A stretch of 64,000 nucleotides of DNA from Pseudomonas tumuqii (GTDB taxonomy: Bacteria > Pseudomonadota > Gammaproteobacteria > Pseudomonadales > Pseudomonadaceae): the NCBI RefSeq assembly GCF_013184545.1, contig NZ_JAAOJA010000002.1, positions 372,001 through 436,000 of the forward strand. The letters are read 5' to 3'. Positions 63,598 through 64,000 of the stretch are shown here, piece by piece. Within the stretch, counting starts at the first letter, position 1. Every line of letters begins with the position of its first letter. Made by a program: the position numbers and the translations under genes. The notes under the pieces were generated by a model that saw only the letters and a program-made list of their open reading frames with translations, was not told where the DNA came from and ran no database searches.

Positions 63598-64000
63598 GGA
63601 TACTGATCGTCTCGGATGCCTGGCTGCCCCAGGTCAACGGCGTGGTCACCAGCTTGCAGGCGCTGGTTGGTGAACTGGGCGATCTGGGCCATGAGGTCAA
63701 ACTGCTGTCGCCGCAGGATTTTCGCAGCTGGCCGTGCCCGACCTATCCGGAGATTCCGCTGGTGTGGAACCTCTGGCGGGTCGGCCCGGCGATCCGCGAG
63801 TTTCAGCCCGACTGCGTCCACCTGGCCACCGAAGGGCCGCTCGGTTGGGCCGCCAGGCGCTGGCTGTGCAAGCGTGGCCTGGCGTTTTCCAGCGCCATCC
63901 ATACGCGCTTTCCCGAGTACATCCAGGGTCGTTGGCCGTGGTTGCCGCTGCGCTGGGGCTATGCCTACCTGCGCATTTTCCATCGTCCGAGCGAGGCGGT
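63594..64000 (+). CDS. GT4-type glycosyltransferase, 3' end outside window
   Basis: ATG 63594 overlaps the phosphoesterase stop (ATGA); the frame stays open to the window end (135 codons). The N-terminal Rossmann sequence MRILIVSDAWLPQVNGVV, then GHEVKLLSP and DCVHLATEGPLGWAARRW, matches MgtA-like family 4 transferases that decorate lipids. It probably acts with the upstream phosphoesterase in glycolipid synthesis. Confidence 0.88.
   Translation, partial: MRILIVSDAWLPQVNGVVTSLQALVGELGDLGHEVKLLSPQDFRSWPCPTYPEIPLVWNLWRVGPAIREFQPDCVHLATEGPLGWAARRWLCKRGLAFSSAIHTRFPEYIQGRWPWLPLRWGYAYLRIFHRPSEA

Overview
The window is a chromosomal segment of a Pseudomonas-type gammaproteobacterium. The evidence is high G+C, the gene neighbourhoods (fadE next to a conserved small gene and Glu/Gly tRNAs; smc-zipA-ligA; guaD/xdh with GntR regulators; ffs; prmB, folE and Smr), Pseudomonas-style REP/REPIN repeats, and a 792-residue LigA. 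No species is claimed.

Layout. 1-13.9 kb is housekeeping: a membrane sensor cut by the left edge, a DUF815 ATPase coupled to a free-methionine sulfoxide reductase, a tRNA-Glu/Gly/Glu/Gly operon with a clear sigma70 promoter, FadE, a transglutaminase-like protein, FolE, Smr, an isochorismatase-fold hydrolase, a 45-residue membrane protein, NhaD, PrmB and a LysE-type exporter. 14-23.5 kb is a purine salvage/catabolism block: NCS2 permease, divergent GntR regulator, guanine deaminase, and XdhC-XdhB-XdhA. Guanine would be imported, deaminated to xanthine and oxidised to urate. The same 16-base dyad (TTGAC-N6-GTCAG) lies 110 bases from the start codon of both the permease and xdhA. Then come a secreted subtilase and a 1319-residue three-part fusion (7Fe-type ferredoxin, NADPH-ferredoxin reductase-like flavoprotein, bis-MGD molybdoenzyme), with a divergent AraC regulator and TTGACW direct repeats between them.

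31.4-39.9 kb holds GntR, smc, zipA and ligA. 40-58.3 kb is accessory DNA between ligA and ffs: an AraC regulator with a degenerate receiver-like domain, a DsbB/DsbA-like pair, a complete-looking flp-tad type IVc pilus operon (43.2-56.6 kb, all plus strand) that includes an unusual AAA ATPase, an HU paralogue and a HigB-HigA toxin-antitoxin pair. The Flp pilin has two cysteines and the TadG-like protein twelve, so the adjacent Dsb pair may serve pilus folding. 58.4-64 kb returns to housekeeping: 4.5S RNA, DUF2784 protein, SDR, EamA transporter with CsaA, AraC regulator, an LpxH-like phosphoesterase, and a glycosyltransferase cut by the right edge.

Intergenic spaces are rich in dispersed and inverted repeats, several at 3' ends of genes and one 120-base tandem triplet before ligA. 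The most notable items are the three-domain molybdoenzyme fusion, the shared purine dyad and the Dsb-linked Tad locus.
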